NCBI GenBank assembly: GCA_023807065.1
Contig: JAJJLU010003762.1
Coordinates: forward strand, 1 to 32,865
Source of the DNA: Isotricha intestinalis
Taxonomy: Eukaryota > Ciliophora > Litostomatea > Vestibuliferida > Isotrichidae
Length of the DNA: 32,865 bases
Reading direction: 5' to 3'
The notes below the pieces were generated by a model. It ran no database searches. It saw only the letters and a program-made list of their open reading frames with translations, and was not told the DNA's origin. Numbering within the stretch: position 1 is the stretch's first letter; every line of letters starts with the position of its first letter. Of the stretch, positions 1 to 9,002 are shown piece after piece. Made by a program: the position numbers and the translations under genes.

Positions 1-1
1 A

Positions 2-1117
2 GAAGAAAATAATCCTGATAATCCTCATAGTAAACCAATGAGTTTAGAAACTTTTGAAAGTAATTTTTATTCTTTAATAAAAAAACCTAATATTGAAATT
101 AGTGAAAATCTAAATGATGATAACAATAAAAAATTTGATTCTATTGAAAATTACTTTCCTAAAAGTAATTATTATCCAATTAATACTATTAATGATGAAA
201 ATAAAAAACAAATTGATAATTTGAAAAATGAATTAAAAAGGATTAAATTAGAAAATTCTATTTTACAAAAGCAAATGCTTTCTTTTTTTAATTATGAATA
301 TCTTGATAATAAATTATATTTAAATGATAATTCTGAAAATCATATTTTTAATAATAATAATCCAATGATAATTGATTTTTTAAGAAATGAATTAAGAAAA
401 ACAAAAGAAAAATATGAATCTTACATTGAATATTTTATGAATAATAAAAATGAAAAAGTAAATAATAATAAAAATATTAATATTAAGAATTTAAATGAAC
501 AAATAGAAAAAATTTCAGAAGAAAATAAAAAATTAAAAAAACAAATTAATGATATTAATTATGAAAAAGATCAAATTGAAAACGAAAAAGATTTTTTGAA
601 AAAAACTTTAAAAAAAGAATTAGATAAATCAACAATTAAAAAACCAAATTTAATTTCTAAAAATACTTCAATTCAATTTTTACATATTAAAAAAAAAGAT
701 AATTCAAAAGAACAAATATCAAAATTGTTAAATGATAAAAAAATATTAGAAGAAGAAAATTCTTCAATGAAAAAAAATATAAGAAATTTAAAAATTGAAA
801 AAGAAAAATTAAATAGTGAATTAATGTATAATAATCATCAAATAGGAGAATTAATTGATAAATGTAATTCATTAAATAAATCTATTTATGAAAAAAATAT
901 AAATTCTTTAAATAATAATGAAATGGAAGAAAAAAATAAAAAATTAAAAGAAGAATTAGATAAAACAAATTGTAGTATTGAAGATATAAAAAGAGAAAAT
1001 GAATCAAAACAAAATTTATTAAAACATGAATTATTAATTAAAGATAAAGAAATATTAAGATTAAATGAAATTAATAAAATGCTTGAAATACAAATTCAAA
1101 TGTTTAACACTAAATAA
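2..1117 (+). CDS. Coiled-coil protein, 3' part of a gene cut by the window edge
   Basis: The frame is open from the first bases of the window to a TAA at 1115-1117. Codons before the first internal Met (position 38) continue in frame without a stop, so the true start probably lies to the left. The visible part, about 371 residues, begins with a polar Asn-rich stretch. From roughly the residue encoded at 190 onward it becomes long Lys/Glu/Leu/Ile heptad-like sequence, with segments such as KLKKQINDINYEKDQIENEK and KLKEELDK. This is typical of an extended dimeric coiled coil, ending in a short non-helical tail. I see no catalytic motif, membrane segment or zinc site. Such proteins are often cytoskeletal or centrosomal/basal-body scaffolds, but nothing here identifies a specific family. 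It converges with the next gene, with only 93 bases between them. Confidence 0.8.
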   Translation, partial: EENNPDNPHSKPMSLETFESNFYSLIKKPNIEISENLNDDNNKKFDSIENYFPKSNYYPINTINDENKKQIDNLKNELKRIKLENSILQKQMLSFFNYEYLDNKLYLNDNSENHIFNNNNPMIIDFLRNELRKTKEKYESYIEYFMNNKNEKVNNNKNINIKNLNEQIEKISEENKKLKKQINDINYEKDQIENEKDFLKKTLKKELDKSTIKKPNLISKNTSIQFLHIKKKDNSKEQISKLLNDKKILEEENSSMKKNIRNLKIEKEKLNSELMYNNHQIGELIDKCNSLNKSIYEKNINSLNNNEMEEKNKKLKEELDKTNCSIEDIKRENESKQNLLKHELLIKDKEILRLNEINKMLEIQIQMFNTK

Positions 1118-1210
1118 ATATTTTTTTATTTAATAATTATAAAAATAAAAATTTTTTATTTTAAACCACATTGACTATTTATTTACATATAATATTCTAA
1201 TAAAATAGTT

Positions 1211-2686
1211 TTATATATTTATAATTTTGGAATTAAAACATAAATTATTTAAAAGAAGAGATAATTCTTGATTTTTAATATTATTATGAAATTCTTCTTC
1301 AGTTATATTTAACAGAAAATTAATTTCATTTACATTATAATATAAATGAGTTTTGATAAACTCAATATAATATTTTATAATAGTAAAAACTTGTTTATTT
1401 TCAGAAAAAGGAAGTAAATCAACAATAATAGTTTTATATTCTAAATATTCTGCAATTTCAATATTATCATTTATAACTTTACAATTTATATTATTTATTT
1501 TTTCTATCTCTTTAAAAAAAGAAGGAGGTAATAATTGACCAATTAATAAAGCACTTTTTATTGGATTTTCTAATAATTTAAAATTAATTTCTTCATCTCC
1601 TCTAAAAAATATTATTTCAGGAAAAAATACATTTCCATATAAAATTAATGGAAATTTTATTTTCTTTGATTTAATTAATTTTTCAAAATTTGTTCTTAAA
1701 TAAAATTCATAAAAAAATAAATCTTTAACAAAAGCATTATTTCTAGTTTCAAAAGAATATGAATTTAAAATATATTCATTATAAGAAGAATTTTTAATAT
1801 ATAATATTGATTTAGTTATATCTGAGGTAATCATAAAATTTATATTTTTTCCTATTTCTTGAAAAGGAAAACTAATTTTTTCAATTTGATAAGGGATTTT
1901 TTTTTCAATATCACTTAATAAATTTTTAGTCATTTTTCTATTATTTAAAGTTAATATATCAGTATTAACTAAATTTTTTTTTTTTTCACTATCTTCAGAA
2001 GTTGAACTATTTAATAAAAAAATATTGTTTTTTATTTTATGAGAATGTTCTTTAATATTATTATTATAAATAAATAAAGAAGGTAATATTTGAATACTAT
2101 TATTATCAATTTCTTTTAAATGAATTATACTTTTACTATTACTATTACTTAAAGTTTTATTTTTATCTATATTTTGTAAAGGTTTAATTTTTTTTCTAAA
2201 GCAAGAAAGACAATTAAATAAATTTCTATTATTATTATTTTCATTAAAAGATAAATTATATACTGTATCATTTGATTTATAAGCTTCATTTAATAAAATT
2301 ATTCCTTTTCTATAAAATTTAAATACATCATTATCATATTTTAATTCTGATAATTGTTCAGAAGTTTTTCCATTTGTGTTTCCATCTAATAAAGGAAATT
2401 TATCAAATTGAGAAATAAAATTATAATTTGTTTTCTCTAAAAATTCCTCACATAAATCTGTATTATTTATCATATAATGTTTACTTGATAATATTTTTTG
2501 ATTTATTTTATGAAGAATTATATTTGTGTTTTTTAAAAATTCTAACATATCTTTTTGCTCTTCAAATATATTTATGTTTTTCATTTGTTTTAAAAATTCT
2601 TTTTCTGAAAATTGTGTTATTGCTTTTATATATTCTAATCTTGATTGTCTTTTTTTTAAACAATTTTCTTCTATAGATCCATTCAT
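1211..2686 (-). CDS. Hypothetical protein, 491 aa
   Basis: An intact 491-codon frame with a Met start next to an AT-rich leader and a TAA stop. I do not recognise the family. The N-terminal 150 residues look helical and charged. The middle (about 150-260) is low complexity and rich in Asn and Ser, likely disordered. The C-terminal half, from about residue 265, has alternating hydrophobic and charged stretches that look folded, for example KFPLILYGNVFFPEIIFFRG and a segment ending in IIVDLLPF. I see no signal peptide, transmembrane helix, nucleotide-binding loop or cysteine-pair metal site. It is divergent to the following plus-strand gene across 509 bases. The folded C-terminus makes it a real gene rather than a chance frame, but no function can be assigned. 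Confidence 0.75.
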   Translation of the reverse strand: MNGSIEENCLKKRQSRLEYIKAITQFSEKEFLKQMKNINIFEEQKDMLEFLKNTNIILHKINQKILSSKHYMINNTDLCEEFLEKTNYNFISQFDKFPLLDGNTNGKTSEQLSELKYDNDVFKFYRKGIILLNEAYKSNDTVYNLSFNENNNNRNLFNCLSCFRKKIKPLQNIDKNKTLSNSNSKSIIHLKEIDNNSIQILPSLFIYNNNIKEHSHKIKNNIFLLNSSTSEDSEKKKNLVNTDILTLNNRKMTKNLLSDIEKKIPYQIEKISFPFQEIGKNINFMITSDITKSILYIKNSSYNEYILNSYSFETRNNAFVKDLFFYEFYLRTNFEKLIKSKKIKFPLILYGNVFFPEIIFFRGDEEINFKLLENPIKSALLIGQLLPPSFFKEIEKINNINCKVINDNIEIAEYLEYKTIIVDLLPFSENKQVFTIIKYYIEFIKTHLYYNVNEINFLLNITEEEFHNNIKNQELSLLLNNLCFNSKIINI

Positions 2687-3195
2687 TTAATTATTTCTTT
2701 AATTTTAATATTTTTCTTTATTTCAAAAAAAAATTTAACATTTTATCAAACCAAAGAAAATACTTTTAATTTTTTATTGTTAAAATCTTTAAATAATTTT
2801 ATTGTTAATATTTTTAAAGTATTTTCACTTAAATTTAAACTTTTTAATTATTATTTATTCTTAAATAGAATTAAGCTAAATTAATTAAGAATAAGTAATC
2901 AAAGTTGTATTATTATAATAATATCTTTATTCTATATTTATAAAAAATTCATTATTTATGATATTTTATGGTCTTAAACAAATATTATTCTAAATAATCC
3001 TATAATTCTTTTATTTGAATTTAAAAAATATTTATTTACCTTTTTAAAGTTTTAATTATATTACTCAATTTTTTTATTACAACTAAAGAAATTTAGTAAA
3101 AATATTTTTTGATATTTTTTCTTTTAAAACATTTTAAATTATTAAAGTATTTTTATTTAAATTTTTTTTATGTATTTATTTTATTTTTTTGAGGA
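2687..3195. promoter_or_regulatory. Divergent intergenic region, no gene seen
   Basis: About 509 bases separate two divergently transcribed genes, so both promoters should lie here. The sequence is almost pure A+T with T- and A-runs. Two imperfect direct copies of a TTTTATTGTTAAtAT-like motif followed by tTTtAAA lie near 2771-2825. No tRNA-like fold or intact reading frame was seen. No specific promoter element can be defined in such composition. Confidence 0.4.
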
Positions 3196-3921
3196 ATGTC
3201 TAAATTTAAGTTGTTTAATTATTTTGAATATATTCAAAATAAAACAATATGTCCTAATATTTATAGTAAAGTAAAAGAACATAAATATTTAGTTCCAGTA
3301 AAGCTATACAGAAGTAAATCTAGTAATTTTTTTTCTACTGTAAGAAATTCTAGATTCCCTTTTTTAAATGAGAATAAAAAAATTAATTATTCAGATGAAG
3401 ACAATTTATTTTTAAAAACTATTAAAAAAATTAGTGGAAATTTTGCAAATAAAAATAATAAATTTTCTTTAAGTTCAAAAAATAGCAATAAAAATCAACC
3501 TTTTAGAAATTATATTAATATAAATAATTTGGTTCAATTAAATAAAAAAGATGAGAAAAATTTCATAAATAATGCAATTGAAAAAGAAAAAGATATTTTA
3601 ATTTCTAAATATAATTCTTTACTGAAAATTAAAAAGCCTTCGAAAAAAATAAATAGACAAATATTTTCAAAGGTTAAAGTATTATTAGAAGAAAAATTAA
3701 TAAAAAATATATTTGAAGAAAAAAAAAAAAGTTTAAGTAATCAAAATGAAAAAATCATTAAAGATTTTAAAAATCAAATTGATTATGATTTTAAAGAAAA
3801 ATTGAATCAAACTGGACAAAAAATCAGAAAAATAAAAATAAAACTAAATAATATAGTAAATAAAATTCCATCAATGTTTGATAAAGATTATGATGATATA
3901 ATGATTAAAATGGAATTATGA
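3196..3921 (+). CDS. Hypothetical basic protein, 241 aa, TGA stop
   Basis: A 241-codon frame starting at ATG 3196 and ending in TGA at 3919-3921. This is the only TGA terminator among the gene ends in the window. The protein is strongly basic. The first 60 residues include KYLVPVKLYRSKSSNFF, with several aromatic and Pro positions. The middle (65-115) is Asn/Ser/Lys-rich. The C-terminal half (120-241) is predicted helical with coiled-coil character, ending in MFDKDYDDIMIKMEL. I see no zinc site, signal peptide or membrane segment, and recognise no family. Reading through the TGA would add only 16 codons before a TAA, so the annotated end is sensible. It converges with the large karyopherin gene. 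Confidence 0.7.
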   Translation: MSKFKLFNYFEYIQNKTICPNIYSKVKEHKYLVPVKLYRSKSSNFFSTVRNSRFPFLNENKKINYSDEDNLFLKTIKKISGNFANKNNKFSLSSKNSNKNQPFRNYININNLVQLNKKDEKNFINNAIEKEKDILISKYNSLLKIKKPSKKINRQIFSKVKVLLEEKLIKNIFEEKKKSLSNQNEKIIKDFKNQIDYDFKEKLNQTGQKIRKIKIKLNNIVNKIPSMFDKDYDDIMIKMEL

Positions 3922-4304
3922 TTATTCAATTATATTCTAAAATCACAACAAATAATTTATATATTTTATTAATTTTATTATTCCCTCTTTTTACTATTAA
4001 TATTATTATTTTTTTTATTTTATTCATTAAATCTATTTCTATATTCTTTTACTTATTTAGGTTTTTATGTTAAATTTTTAAATATTTAATTTAATTTATA
4101 TTTCTTAAACATTTCAATAAAAGTTTAAACTTATAAAAAAAATAAAATATCATTCATAAAAATATACCTTATATAAATTAAATAAAAATCAATATTATAG
4201 GTAAATAATGAATAATCCAAATTAATTTTTTTAATTATATTTAAAACAAAATTTTTCTTATTATAAGAAGATTTAGACTATATAATTTATTTATAAACAA
4301 TTAA
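3922..4304. other. Convergent intergenic region, nothing identified
   Basis: These 383 bases lie between two convergent genes and should hold both 3' untranslated ends. They are A+T runs with no reading frame of note, no RNA-gene-like segment and no clear repeat. Confidence 0.5.
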
Positions 4305-7300
4305 TTATATTTTACTACCAGATTTTTTAATCTTAACTAATTTCCTAGGAACATTAATATTATTTTTTCCATTTTGAACATTAATTCTAATAGTTCCTAT
4401 AATATCATAAAAACTTTTAATTTCTTCTTCTTTTAAATTTCCCAACCATTTATTTAAAATATCAAAATGTTTATTTTTTAAAATTTCAACAGTTTCTTTA
4501 TAAAATTTATATTCATCAATATTTTTAATTGGATTAATTGTTCTATAATCTATTTCTTTAAATTGATAAATTGTTTCTTGTTTAATATTTTCTCTTTCTT
4601 CAAAAAAGTTACTATCTTCTTCAATATATTCTAAAGTCATTTCTTCTTCTTCATTTTCTTTTTCTTCAATTAAATTTTTTCTAAAATCTTTTTTCTCTTT
4701 TGTTTTTAAAAAATTAGTTTCTAATTTTTTTAAATTTTTTAAAAACCTAAAAGATAAATTCAATAGAGAAGGAATTATATTTTGGAAATTATCTGTGATT
4801 TTTTCATTTCTAATTAAAGAACAAATACCAATAATTAATATTTTAACTTGATATGGAGAATATATTTCATAAATTAATTGAGATTGAGTAAAATGAATTA
4901 AAGAATCAAATTTTATATTATTACACGCTATGAAAGGATAATTTATGAAACAACAAAATAATAATGTTATTAAACTCATTGATAATGATTGTAAATTTAT
5001 TGTTATTGATATATCTGAATAATTACTTTTTTCATTTATTAAAATATTTTGTAATCTTTCTAAAGAAAATAATATTATATCTATTATTATTTTTGTTTGA
5101 ATATTAGTAAATACAATAAACCATATTTGCACTATTAAAGTTGTTAAATAGAAACTTGTTTCATCATTTTCTTTGGCGAAGCTTTTTTTAAATAATTTAA
5201 AAATAACTTTTGAATTTTCTTCTTTTTCTAAAATTTTTTCATTATCATTAATAATATATTGATTAATTAATTCATATAATAATAAATTCATTCCTTTATT
5301 TTTTCTTAAATATTTAGGTAATTCAGGAAATAAAGAAATAGCAATAGAAGGGATTTTTTTTAATATTTTTATAATAATAGTAATAATAATAACAATATCA
5401 TCATCAAAATCAATTTTAATAGGATATTTCATATATTTAATTAAAGGAGTTATCATTTCTTCAATTTGAATATAATATTTAATTATAAATTGTTCTTTAA
5501 TAAAAACAGTTCTGATGACTTCAAAGCATTTATTAATAATTACTTTGTAATTATTAGTCAAACTTCTTTCTACATTCATTTCTATATTTGAATTATGTGA
5601 TAATCTTCTTGGAGAAATTTCTTTTAAAACTCTAGTAAATAAAGAATTTAATAATTCTAATAACATTTCTTCATTATTAATTGATTCTGTAATTGAAGAT
5701 AAAATTTCAAAATAAAGTGGATTTTTAGCTTGTTTAATATATAAAATAAATTCAATTGAATATTTTTTGATTATTTGCTCAATTATTTCATTATTAAATA
5801 ATTTATGTGTTATTGCATTTTTTATTGCTTCAAATGATTCATATTTTCCAACTGGTTTTCCTTCATTGAAAATATTAAAAAATAAAAAATTCAATATGTC
5901 TTTAAATGTTTCTGAATTTATATTATAATCTAAAAATTGATTAATATATATTGAAAGAAATAAACATACTCTTTCTTTAATAAGAGGAAATTTATTAATG
6001 TAATTTGAAAGTAAATTTAAATTTTGTTCTGAAAATGTTATTAAAGTTTTAATGTAAATTTCTTGATCTTCTGATTTTGAAATTCTTTTTGATAAAATAC
6101 AAAGAATCATAAAACAAGTTTCAATTCTCATAACTTCATTAATATTTTTATCCACTAACATATAATCTTCTGATAAATTTACTATATTTGGATTAATAAT
6201 TTGTTCTATTTTAATTCCATTTGTTAATTGAATACAATCAATAGAATATTCTAATAAAAATTTTAAATAATTTTCAGATCTACTTCCAAAATATAAAAAT
6301 TTACTTATTGAAACATTTAAATTTTTAGATTTTCTTGTTAAAACAATATCATAAATATAATTTGCATAATTATTTCCTTCTTCATCATTTTCAACATCTA
6401 TATATTCATTTTCACTAGAAACTAAAAGTGGAATAACAATCTTTTTTGTTAATGTTAATAAATATTTTTCAAAATCAAGTTTAAAAGAATCACTAAAACC
6501 TATTTTTTTTAAATAAAGAATCATTTGTTCTGCAAATTTTTCAAAAAATGTATTTCCAATTATTTTATTTATTATTCCAGGAGTTTCTAAAGTATTAATA
6601 CAATACATAATTAATTTTTGATGTCTTAATGATAAATCTTTATTTTGAATAAAATTAGGTAATAAAGGAATTGTTGAAATAATATATTTTAATATTTTAG
6701 TTTTCATTTTAAAACCAATATCATTTTTATCTTCAAAATTAATATCCATCATTTGAATACCATAATCAGTAAAAATTCCAATCAATAAATCTTTAAATTT
6801 ATCTGAATTTTTAAAAGTTTTTTGAGAATGGACAGATATATTTAATAATAAACTAAATATCACTTTAATTTCATCTAAAAAAATAAAAACTTTTTGTCTA
6901 TCATCGTTATTATTAATTTGTATATTTCTTAATATTTCAATAATTTTCTTAATCATAATATTAGTTGAAGTTAATTGTAATGTAATAATATTATCTGCAT
7001 TTTTTTCATCAGTCGAAGAAGAACATAAAATATTTTCAAATATATAAGCTAATCCTTTAAATGATAAAGGATTAATTGCATTTTCATTAATTTGATTTTT
7101 AAAAATTTCCATTAATTCTTCTATTATTTTTGTATTTTGTTCTATTATATTGTATGCTATTAACTCTTCAAAACATTTATTCATTTCTTTTAAACAGTTA
7201 TCTGGATAAGAAGTATCAAGAATACAATCTACTATTATTTTTAATAAATTTATTATAAATTCTTCTGATAATTCATTACTATTTTTTTTATTTATTATTG

Positions 7301-7535
7301 TATTTCTCATATATATTACTAAAGAATTGTTTAATTCTTTTGATAATTGATTTGATTTTATTACTTCTAAAGCTATTGGAAAATAATTTAATATATTATT
7401 TTCTCCTTCTTTTAAAAATTTTTCTGATTTTCTTCTTATATCTTTTTCAGGTGATTTATATGTATTTTCTAAATTTATTATTATGTCTTGAATGAAATTT
7501 AATCCTTTTTCCTTTGAATTCATTTTTATTTTCAA
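4305..7535 (-). CDS. Importin-beta family karyopherin, importin-9-like
   Basis: A 1076-residue protein, the normal size for a karyopherin-beta nuclear transport receptor (about 900-1100). The N-terminus resembles the importin-beta N-terminal (Ran-binding) domain: residues 28-45 (SPEKDIRRKSEKFLKEGE) match the usual helix A around the first HEAT repeat, and 71-82 (SLVIYMRNTIIN) matches the conserved hydrophobic 'YLKN' helix. The rest is continuous amphipathic helices, as expected of about twenty HEAT repeats. Near the C-terminus is an acidic patch (about 958-982), followed by NPIKNIDEYKFYKETVEILK and a final repeat ending in FYDIIGTI. This arrangement resembles the importin-9/Kap114 C-terminus, where an acidic loop precedes a D-P-(x)n-I-D segment. 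The family level is fairly safe; the importin-9 assignment rests on that tail and could be importin-11 or another member. The role would be Ran-GTP-dependent import of nuclear cargo. Confidence 0.7.
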   Translation of the reverse strand: MKIKMNSKEKGLNFIQDIIINLENTYKSPEKDIRRKSEKFLKEGENNILNYFPIALEVIKSNQLSKELNNSLVIYMRNTIINKKNSNELSEEFIINLLKIIVDCILDTSYPDNCLKEMNKCFEELIAYNIIEQNTKIIEELMEIFKNQINENAINPLSFKGLAYIFENILCSSSTDEKNADNIITLQLTSTNIMIKKIIEILRNIQINNNDDRQKVFIFLDEIKVIFSLLLNISVHSQKTFKNSDKFKDLLIGIFTDYGIQMMDINFEDKNDIGFKMKTKILKYIISTIPLLPNFIQNKDLSLRHQKLIMYCINTLETPGIINKIIGNTFFEKFAEQMILYLKKIGFSDSFKLDFEKYLLTLTKKIVIPLLVSSENEYIDVENDEEGNNYANYIYDIVLTRKSKNLNVSISKFLYFGSRSENYLKFLLEYSIDCIQLTNGIKIEQIINPNIVNLSEDYMLVDKNINEVMRIETCFMILCILSKRISKSEDQEIYIKTLITFSEQNLNLLSNYINKFPLIKERVCLFLSIYINQFLDYNINSETFKDILNFLFFNIFNEGKPVGKYESFEAIKNAITHKLFNNEIIEQIIKKYSIEFILYIKQAKNPLYFEILSSITESINNEEMLLELLNSLFTRVLKEISPRRLSHNSNIEMNVERSLTNNYKVIINKCFEVIRTVFIKEQFIIKYYIQIEEMITPLIKYMKYPIKIDFDDDIVIIITIIIKILKKIPSIAISLFPELPKYLRKNKGMNLLLYELINQYIINDNEKILEKEENSKVIFKLFKKSFAKENDETSFYLTTLIVQIWFIVFTNIQTKIIIDIILFSLERLQNILINEKSNYSDISITINLQSLSMSLITLLFCCFINYPFIACNNIKFDSLIHFTQSQLIYEIYSPYQVKILIIGICSLIRNEKITDNFQNIIPSLLNLSFRFLKNLKKLETNFLKTKEKKDFRKNLIEEKENEEEEMTLEYIEEDSNFFEERENIKQETIYQFKEIDYRTINPIKNIDEYKFYKETVEILKNKHFDILNKWLGNLKEEEIKSFYDIIGTIRINVQNGKNNINVPRKLVKIKKSGSKI

Positions 7536-7671
7536 ATTTAATTCTGTTTAATTTATTGAAGGAATTAAATGTTTTTTTATATTATATAGTAAATAATAAA
7601 AAAGTCGGAATAATTATAAAAAATACATAATATTATTATAATTTTTTATTAAATAAATAAAAAAAAATAAA

Positions 7672-8733
7672 TTAAGGAAAAGAGAATATTATTATATATT
7701 TGAAAAAATCACTATGCTGTTCACATAATATATCAATAAGTAAAGCACCAAGTTTATAAAAATTTAATTTTAATTCTTGTAAAACAGATAATTTTAATAA
7801 ATCTCTGTATTCATCTTCTTCATATCTGTCTTTTAAAGAAATATCTAATTTATAAAGAAAATCTTTTTTCTCAGTAGAATCCTTATTATTATTATTTCTA
7901 TCAAAATGTTCATTTTTTCCTTTTTTATCTCTTTTAATAACAATATAACTATTATCAATTTTTTCTTCAAATAAATAATTATTATTTCTAAACCATCTGT
8001 CTTTCCTTAAACTTTTATAAAGAAAAGCCAATAAAATTTGTCCTTTCATAATTTTACTAAATTTCATATTATGTTCATTATAAATTTCAATTTCTTCTCC
8101 AAAAGAAACAGAACTTAAATGAACTTCAATTCTTAAAGGATCAATAATTTTAGGTAATTTATTTAAGCAATTAACACATTTTTTCCTATGTTTTTCCCAA
8201 TAAATTTTTTTACAACTTTCATCACAGAAAAATTCATTTTCACAAAAATTACAATGAATATCAATAAAAACATAAAAATTACAATTAGAACATTTAACAA
8301 CAATTCTAGGATATTTTTCTTTAGAAACTGATAATTTAGTATTAGTTTGAAAAATATCAATTATAGTATCCATTCGAAAATAAAATAATTTTAAAAACTC
8401 AATTAATAATTGTTGTAATTCTTTATAAAAGAAATATTTTGATCTATATAATCCTAATTCATTTCTTAATATTATACCGTTTAAAAGATGTTCTAAAAAT
8501 TCTTGTGGACAAGGAGGATCAAATACATTTTCTCTCATTGAAAATTCATTTATTTTATTCACATTTGCATCAAAATATGGAGGAAGATGTTTTCGAAGTT
8601 CTGTTTGAAAATCTTTTGCTCTTTTCTTTTTAAATATTAACCATCTTTCCCAATATGTTGTTATTGAATTTTCTTTATATTCTTTTACATGAAATTCATC
8701 AGAACCATCATCGAAATCTATGCTTTTTTGCAT
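7672..8733 (-). CDS. MYND-type zinc-finger protein, 353 aa
   Basis: Contains a complete MYND zinc finger at residues 148-186. The ligands are C148-x2-C151, C161-x2-C164, C170-x3-C174 and H182-x3-C186, matching the eight-ligand, two-zinc pattern of MYND domains, with the usual KxxWxxHRxxC-like ending (WEKHRKKC). MYND fingers bind proline-rich peptides and act in protein-protein contacts. No SET methyltransferase motifs surround it, so this is not a SMYD enzyme. The N-terminal 140 residues are helical with a conserved-looking segment, FDPPCPQEFLEHLLNGIILR. The C-terminal 160 residues contain a charged low-complexity loop (about 262-292) and end in hydrophobic helices. It is downstream of, and on the opposite strand to, the Nup96-like gene, sharing a 269-base divergent spacer. 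Function beyond an adaptor role is unknown. Confidence 0.75.
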   Translation of the reverse strand: MQKSIDFDDGSDEFHVKEYKENSITTYWERWLIFKKKRAKDFQTELRKHLPPYFDANVNKINEFSMRENVFDPPCPQEFLEHLLNGIILRNELGLYRSKYFFYKELQQLLIEFLKLFYFRMDTIIDIFQTNTKLSVSKEKYPRIVVKCSNCNFYVFIDIHCNFCENEFFCDESCKKIYWEKHRKKCVNCLNKLPKIIDPLRIEVHLSSVSFGEEIEIYNEHNMKFSKIMKGQILLAFLYKSLRKDRWFRNNNYLFEEKIDNSYIVIKRDKKGKNEHFDRNNNNKDSTEKKDFLYKLDISLKDRYEEDEYRDLLKLSVLQELKLNFYKLGALLIDILCEQHSDFFKYIIIFSFP

Positions 8734-9002
8734 TTATTTTTTTATTTTTTTTCAAAAGTTAATTATTTATTTTTTAATTAGTTTTTTTTTGGGTTATATG
8801 AGATTTAAATAGTTATTGATTTCAAGTTAACAAAAGGCTTTATAAATATTAATTGCTTTATTACTAATTATAGTATTTTGTTTTTGTGTGAAGGGATTTA
8901 AAAATATAAACATTATTATTTTTTTATTATTTTAGTAAAAAATAAAAAAAATATAAATTATTTTTATATTTTATCATTCCTCAAATATTTAATAAAAATA
9001 AA

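Noticed and set aside
687..872. Minus-strand 61-codon frame inside the coiled-coil gene
   Set aside because: It is the antisense of Lys/Asn-rich codons, giving Phe/Leu/Tyr runs; a composition shadow.
2428..2676. Plus-strand 82-codon hydrophobic frame that mimics a membrane protein
   Set aside because: It lies antisense to the 491-residue gene, and its Leu/Phe/Tyr composition comes from complementing A-rich codons.
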